Both the position numbers and the translations under genes were made by a program. From Rhytidiadelphus loreus (Eukaryota > Streptophyta > Bryopsida > Hypnales > Hylocomiaceae), in assembly GCA_947034895.1 (NCBI GenBank), contig OX344764.1:68863348-68927347 (forward strand): a stretch of DNA of 64,000 nucleotides. Direction: 5' to 3'. Below are positions 58,480 to 64,000 of this stretch, one piece after another (the first letter of the stretch is position 1; each line of letters opens with the position of its first letter). A model generated the notes under the pieces. It saw nothing but the letters and a program-made list of their open reading frames with translations, was not told the origin of the DNA and made no database searches.

Positions 58480-61000
58480 AAGCCATTAACAGTGGGGGTA
58501 GGAGGAGGAAAAATTTCAGTACACACTCTACATTGTAGCATGTTGAAAAAACAAAATTGGGTCCCAAAAACTATAGCCGTTAACGGCAGTGTGTGTAGAT
58601 ATCCTATTGGGCATTAAATTTTTGGTTTTTATTGTCCAATTTGAGAGTGTGTTTTATGGCTTTTGGCTGGTTCTTTGTGTGTTTTGTGTCCAAATTGGTT
58701 GTTTTGACAGGTTGATTGATTCCAATTTGGAGTATATTGGGATGTGATGGATGAATGAATGGATATTAAGTTGATGTTATTTGAAAGTTGATGTCCAAGT
58801 TGAAACTGTTAGTGGTCCAACCGATTTGGATTTTGTTATTAATTTTCCAATTTGGATTGTGTTTTACTAACAACAGTTATGATTGTTGTTTATTCCTAGT
58901 TGTGTATTTTTGTGTAGTAAAGTGCCAATTTGGAATTTTGTGTCTGTGTTTGTTGTGTGTAGTTAATTTTGAGGTTTCTATTTGGCAATTTGCAGGGCAC
59001 TTTTAGGTTCCATGTCCAAGTTGGTTAAGGAACCATCCGGCTTGGGGTTTTAAAGCAGTGTTTGTCAATTTGGAAGGCACCCACTGATGAGAGTTCCAGT
59101 CGAAGTTCCAGCCAAATAGCTTTGTGTGTTTTTGTTGTTTTATGTGTGTATGTGCATGTGAGTGTTTTGGAGATTGGAGTGTGGAGAAACTTGTGTCCAA
59201 ATTGGTGTGATTTGGAATGTTGTGATTTAATGACAAAATCTAATTTGGAATATTAGAATGATGTGATGGAACGTTTAAGTTCCAAATTGGTAATGTCAGT
59301 GAGTGAGAAGCTAATCATACGGAGCTAAATTTGAGTTCTAAGTGAACTAATGTGCATGTTGTTACTGAAATTATTTAGATGTTGTGAAGATATGGAATTT
59401 GACGATGATAGTCTAAGAGATGAGAATGTTAGTTGGACGTGGCAATTGTGCCATCCAAGTTGGAATGCTGGGAAGTAGTGAGTGGAACTAGTTGGAGATA
59501 TTACAATTCGTGAAACATTTTTTTTAAAGATGATATGTTCACTAATTCAGCTTAATGGAATTTATGATTCAAGCGAATTGGTGTCTAGTGTTGGAAGCAT
59601 CTGATGTTACAAATTGAGCTGAGTAGAATTTGTGAAGTGAAGACTGTGATAATGTGAATATTATTCCTGTCTGAATCTATATTAATTTTTGAAGTGAAAC
59701 ATGTATGCTCAAAGTCAGTGATATGTTTCTTGTTGTTAGAGAGTTATAATTTGAAAATGTTTGGTACATTGTTGATGTGATAAGCATGTGAGATTCAAAT
59801 AAAGAGTGTGATTCAGTTAAGAATGTTATAGGCCTAATGGGAATCCGTAAGGACTGAATGTTGTTTGGAAATTAATTCCTAATTGAATTTAAGTCAACTA
59901 TGTTATTATTTACCAAATAGGAAATTCCGTTCTATCAAGTTGAGTAGTATTCGGTCTATTGAATTGGAATGATTTTCCAGAGAGAATTTGGAAAAGTTTA
60001 GTAAATTCAATTAGAAAATCAGTATGTGTCATAATTGAGAAGTTTGAGAGAAAAGAAGATTATTCCAAGTTGGTGGCTTTAGATGTTCCCAAAGTAGGAG
60101 ACAAGATTAGTGAAAGAACCAGCTCAAGTGGGAAGCTCGAGAGATTGTTGCAACAAGCCGAGCTGGGAGTTAAAGCTGGAGCTGTGCCTGACAAGTCCAA
60201 TATGGATGAAGAATAAAAGATCCAAATGTTGAAGATTTAAAAGAAGACTATTTGGGATGATACTTAACCTTGGTGGTTATTAAGAACGGAGTGTCATTGA
60301 ATTTAGTAATTAATTGTGTAATTGTGAGGAATTATACTGATACTAGTTGGAAGTATGTTTTTCTTGGGTGTTTTATCCCCTAGTTAGTTGTCCTATTGTC
60401 ATTGTAAAAGTAATCCTATTTAAAATTGCCTCCCTAGGAATGAACTCTACTATTGATTTAGATATTTTCAAATAGGGTCTAAACCTATCTATAAGGGGTA
60501 GGAGGGTGAAAAATTTCAACACACTTTATATTATAGCATGTTGAGAAAACAAAATTGGGTCCCAAAAACTATAGCCATTAACGGCAAGGGGTAGGAGGGT
60601 GAAAATTTTCAACACACACTTTACATTGTAGCATGTTGAGAAAACAAAATTGGGTCCCCAAAACCGCAACCGCTAACAGTGGGGAATAGGCGGGGGAATA
60701 GGAGGGTGAAAATTTTTAGCACACATTCTACATTGTAGCATGTTGAGGAAAAAAATTGCAGTTCCAAAAACCACAACCGTTAATGGCGGGAGGTAGCAAG
60801 ATCCATTGAAGAAGCAAAGTTGAATCCTCTAAAAGCGCAGCCATTAATGGCGGAGGTTAGTAAAGTTCATAGAAGAAACGAAGTTGAATCCTCTCATAGC
60901 GTAGCCGTTAACAGTGGGGGTGTAGCAAGGCAAAAAAAAAGAAGCAAGGTAAGATCCCCAAACGCCCCGCTGTTAATGGCGGTGGGTAGAAAGGCAAAAA
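58480..61000. repeat. Minisatellite-like array around a CCGTTAACGG palindrome
   Basis: Units contain GGTAGGAGGGTGAAAA, TTTCAACACAC, TAGCATGTTGAGAAAACAAA, TTGGGTCCCAAAAAC and then GCCGTTAACGGC or close variants (58490, 58575, 60580, 60672, 60780, 60845, 60905, 60970). The 60490-60780 part repeats with a period of roughly 100 bp. From 60780 to 60980 the units shrink to about 60 bp and carry GTTGAATCCTCT. One pair of units lies apart at 58480-58610. All sit in the inferred large intron of the methyltransferase-like gene. Confidence 0.75.
58611..60480 (+). other. Single-copy looking DNA between repeat blocks, with a plus-strand ORF
   Basis: G/T-rich on the plus strand with recurring CCAATTTGGA words. 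ORF 59959-60216 (85 codons, MNWNDFPERIWKSLVNSIRK) is charged and helix-like, ending GKLERLLQQAELGVKAGAVP. It is in no recognisable family and could be an exon of an unknown plus-strand transcript. I do not call it a gene. Confidence 0.3.
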
Positions 61001-61798
61001 AAATGCGTCGCACACCTAGATTTTCTTCACTACATGCACTTGTTGTCCCCTCATCTTGCCGCGCAGACTCCACCACAACCTCTTCCTCCTCTATGGCGGT
61101 TGCTTCCTCTACTTCGACCTCCATCTCGGCACCTTCGAAGATGACGTCCAAAGACAATACAACTATACAAGGCTTAGGCTGAAACCAAAATAAGAAAAAA
61201 AACAAGGAAGAGATTGGTAGATTTATCTCAAGGGAATCTTTTAAATAACTTTTTTAAATCTTAAGATTTGAATCCAAATTTTCTTACACCCATTGATTAT
61301 ATGCATCAAAATCATTCCAATTTTAGATTTTGCCTAAAAATCTTTGAAACTTGAACATATCAGGCAAGATTCTAAAATGATGTTTTATTTTTTAGGTCGT
61401 AGAAGACTCAATATGCATCCATTTTTTACATGCTATATACCATTGGAATTACGCTTCCGAAGTGCACAAAATGATATAAAGTTGTAAAATCTGCTGTAAC
61501 AAAAAATTAAACATACATTCATAGTTAATATCAATTGAGGTAATTATTTCCTTACCATTTTGCTTGTACTTCCTAACTCTAACTCCAACTCCACCATTGG
61601 TGGTGCTTCCTATTCTTCTTCTTCTTCTTCTTGCACTTCTTCCTCTTCTTCCTTAATGTATTGATCCCAATCACTAAAACTAGAGGCAATATCTAGTTGA
61701 GCTCTGCAAGAAATGGATTCAATCTCTATGATGTCCTCCCCAATTGCTTTAGATGAAACAATATCTTTGTAGATCAAATTATTTGTTGTGCCAGACAT

Positions 61799-62934
61799 AT
61801 CAACTGCAGTAATTCAAGGCAACCGTCTAATCATTCTAGCTCTTAACAATTACCTTCTACTCAAATAACAAAAGCTACTTTTCTTCCTTTTTTTTCCTAA
61901 CTTCAACTAGAGTGTCCAATGCTAACAATGGAAAAAAAAAGTTTTATTGCATCTGAAATAATAAACTAGTAAAGTATTACAATATCAACATCCCCCATAC
62001 TACATCACCCACTCCTTACGACATGCATTTCTATATACTACTTCATTCCACTCTACAGCTCTTTATATTCTATGAGTCTTCAACAACTCCTTTTTAAAAA
62101 ATTGTAATTGTATTTTATTAGTAAGAGCTAGCTTATTTTGTTTGTTATTCATTCTATCATCATCAAACACAAGATCCTTAAAGCTATCTCCAGATATAAA
62201 ATTATAATTGCAAACATGTCGTGCATTATCAATGTATCATGGCTCATCATTTCTTGCTAGTACTAGTTCTAATAACACTAATATGGCCTGAGACAGATTG
62301 ATATGTCGTTAATATTATTATCCATTTATTATTTGTGATTTGTTTATTGATGCCATGCAGTACGCCACCACAACTATCTTCATCTCAAACATTTTTCATA
62401 TATCTTCTTCTATATCAAATCTTGATATGATACGTAATAATAAGTATTTAGATCATCAATCTAATTTCAAATTTTACTACATTCATAATAAATGTCCTTT
62501 CATTTTGAAAAAACCTATACATCTTACATTTTCTTTATATTCACACCCCTTGCACTTGCAAGGATCATTACTTGTTTCCTTTTGTTTTCTAATGTTGCCA
62601 CTTGCCCACAACATTCTTTAATACTTTACTATGGCTAGTATTGTTGCTAGAGGTCATGAGGTCCCATTTGTTTTACCATTAGGTCATCAAGGTCTTGTAC
62701 ATGTGCCTGCCCATCTCCTCTATGTCCGCTATGGATTCTCCCTTTTTTCTATTGTCGTAGAGGAAGAAGTCCATGGTGACTCTAACGTTGTTAAGGAATC
62801 GATCTTTCAGTCAAGATGTAGTTTATGGTCTTTTGCCAAAGCTCTTATTAGCTTCTACTGAAATAGTAATGCCTATTTATGATAAGTCCGATGTTGAATG
62901 CCCACTACTACATCCAGTAAAAGTAGAGTCTTGA
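61799..62934. other. Upstream region of the methyltransferase-like locus; no gene seen
   Basis: AT-rich. Plus-strand ORFs 62340-62621 and 62631-62861 have no family signature; the second begins near decayed sequence that may be the 5' part of the transposase-like frame to the right. Confidence 0.35.
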
Positions 62935-64000
62935 GGGAGTGGATGTTTAGAGAATATAATTCTATTCCATGTCAACAATGTTAAATGTGAGTCCCTAGAA
63001 CCAGTTATAGAGTTATCTACTAAATCCAAAGGCGAGACACCAATTACAATATGTCAACCTTCCTCTTCAAATGTTGTTTTGCCATCAATAGTGGATTCAT
63101 CCATTCCTACTGCCTTCTGTACTACTCTTAGTAGTCCTACATCATTTGAGTTCTCTTGTCTTCCTCTCCTTCCCAATCATCGCAATTTCTTAAGTGTCTT
63201 ACAATGTCTACGCAAATTGTCTTTTGTGCCTCGATCATGGAATGACCTTGTCCAAATTGATTTTGATGCCATTGAATATCAAAAGGTCACGTTTCTCCTT
63301 ATTAGATTTGATGGCAACATTCTCTTTGAGTTGCCGCCATGTCATGGACTCACATGTGGAGCTAGAGGCATAGAGGGCATGGACAAATGGTATGATGGTC
63401 ATGTATGGTGTTGCACCATGATGTCTAACATCCATAATGACCTAGGTTTAAAGTTCAGAAAGTCACATTGTATTGGGCATTTGATTTGTGAAAATACAAC
63501 ATGTAAATTGTCATGTTTGATTATGTAAAGAGGGTGAAATTATGGACAAATATTTCTTGTCACGTCTATGACTTTACTTACTACAAAGTCATGACTATTG
63601 TTGTCTGTGATATACAAACTGAGGGCACCAAAGGCCAAATCATTTTTTAGCGTTGTCTAAATAAGGTCATGGTACAAAATGGGGGGTTGGATCCAACCTT
63701 GAAGGGATTCATGTGTTATAGCGCTCAAGACAACTTCAATGCAGTTTGCATTGTATATGGGTCGAGGAATCCATCCGTTCCAATGGTAGACTATGAAAGG
63801 ACTTGCTTGTTCCATTGGGCAACTAATATGCACAAGCATACAGAGAAGCTAATCACCAAGGAATTCCAGAACCAACATATCTGACTTTGTAGGCAGTACA
63901 AAGATGCAACCTCATTGTCGAAGGTAGACAAGATGTATCTAGAAATCAAAGCTTGGTGGTATTCTTCTGGAGCTACATCAGAACCAACAATTCCTGAACT
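62935..64000 (+). pseudogene. Decayed transposase-like reading frame, runs off the right edge
   Basis: An open frame without ATG runs 62935-63528 and contains GLKFRKSHCIGHLICENTTC, whose Cys/His spacing looks like a zinc-binding domain of a MULE-type or related transposase. After a frameshift near 63510 the next frame reads FDYVKRVKLWTNISCHVYDF, then VMTIVVCDIQTEGTKGQIIF, GFMCYSAQDNFNAVCIVYGS, ERTCLFHWATNMHKHTEKLI and YLEIKAWWYSSGA at the edge. The CHVYDF/VVCD pattern and the GFM-x-x-SAQ-x-N block look like an RNase H-fold DDE core, with a Tyr where an acidic residue might be expected. Stops TGA, TAG and TGA interrupt it. Recognition is by pattern only; I cannot name the superfamily. Confidence 0.5.

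Larger units (their letters stand above)
53931..61798 (-). pseudogene. Decayed multi-exon gene: acidic N-terminus, ParB/Srx-like DGNHR segment, NLS, beta-class DNA methyltransferase-like C-terminus
   Basis: Not a family I recognise. Exons read on the minus strand: 61556-61798 (ATG at 61798), 61016-61178, about 57723-58374, 57363-57562, 56776-57192, 55792-56666, 54971-55320, 54583-54865, 54272-54473 and 53931-54111 (stop). Most junctions are GT-AG and keep phase, including the last four. Exons 1-2 are Glu-rich. The 57.7-58.4 kb exon has LRPINSYYIEIHIDLHLDEI and VWDGNHRLQAWLP, as in ParB/sulfiredoxin folds. About 56110 encodes TKKTKKTKPKRKKE, a probable nuclear signal. The C-terminal exons read MDLIIAHYPDGL, then PWRGAKEKSEVLTKLF, GGIVADMIASTS and CHILVLESDAKLF, like motifs IV, X, I and II of N6A/N4C methyltransferases; motif I glycines are replaced. 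At least ten stops, one mutated donor near 57362 and at least one frameshift in 54971-55320 make it dead here. A missing exon is likely between 58.4 and 61.0 kb. Confidence 0.6.

Noticed and set aside
60820..61182. 120-codon plus-strand ORF
   Set aside because: Ser/Thr-rich complement of the Glu-rich minus-strand exon 2; the minus strand has a matching splice acceptor and phase with exon 1.
53931..61798. Stops in the methyltransferase-like gene repaired by U-to-C RNA editing
   Set aside because: Such editing is known in plant organelles. This is a spliceosomal-intron nuclear gene that also has a frameshift and a mutated splice donor, so decay is simpler.

Overview
The window is nuclear DNA from a land plant. 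It is AT-rich, its genes are split by GT-AG introns, and two genes encode proteins with organelle-type N-termini (RadA, plastid sigma factor). The intergenic space is packed with plant-type DNA transposons: PIF/Harbinger, CACTA, TTAA-flanked elements and foldback MITEs. I cannot fix the species; nothing here contradicts a seed-free plant such as a moss or lycophyte.

Four host genes are well supported, and every intron phase I checked in them is consistent. (1) The first six coding exons of a DDM1/LSH-type SNF2 chromatin remodeler (697-3235, minus) run off the left edge. (2) A complete 16-exon RadA/Sms homolog (16895-22788, minus) encodes 600 residues. (3) A complete 7-exon plastid sigma-70 factor (33121-36694, plus) encodes about 577 residues. 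(4) A complete 5-exon GDSL esterase/lipase (38024-41243, minus) encodes 383 residues and lies tail-to-tail with the sigma gene. RadA has a telobox-bearing tandem array directly upstream. The sigma gene has a 125-bp tandem duplication upstream and a roughly 95-bp repeat in its first long intron.

The most unusual locus is on the minus strand at 53931-61798. It is a multi-exon, decayed gene with an acidic N-terminal region, a segment with a ParB/sulfiredoxin-like DGNHR motif, a long helical middle with a strongly basic probable nuclear signal, and a C-terminus that resembles a beta-class amino (N6A/N4C) DNA methyltransferase. Most exon phases fit together exactly. Nearly all in-frame stops are TAG, TAA or TGA where C-to-T from CAG, CAA or CGA would remove them, as expected from deamination of methylated cytosine. 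I do not recognise it as a described plant family.

Mobile DNA fills much of the rest. A dead PIF/Harbinger transposase (about 10296-11900) is interrupted by a CACTA-type element with a 3-bp target duplication (10745-11477), and a candidate Harbinger ORF1 lies at 12585-13525. At least five elements bounded by TTAA and CCCCTAAA termini (23893, 37032, 42321, 45345, 49657, plus solo ends) form one family with a possible piggyBac-like signature. Two CACTA foldback MITEs (52657-52900, 53015-53129) have intact target duplications. A Tourist-like element (42220-43589) carries one of the TTAA elements inside it. tRNA-like (SINE-like) segments occur at 27425-27485, 43850-43920 and 51775-51835. A decayed transposase-like reading frame runs off the right edge (62935-64000). 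Long stretches (5304-9000, 24700-26650, 28840-31480, 46702-49100) are AT-rich and show no supported gene.
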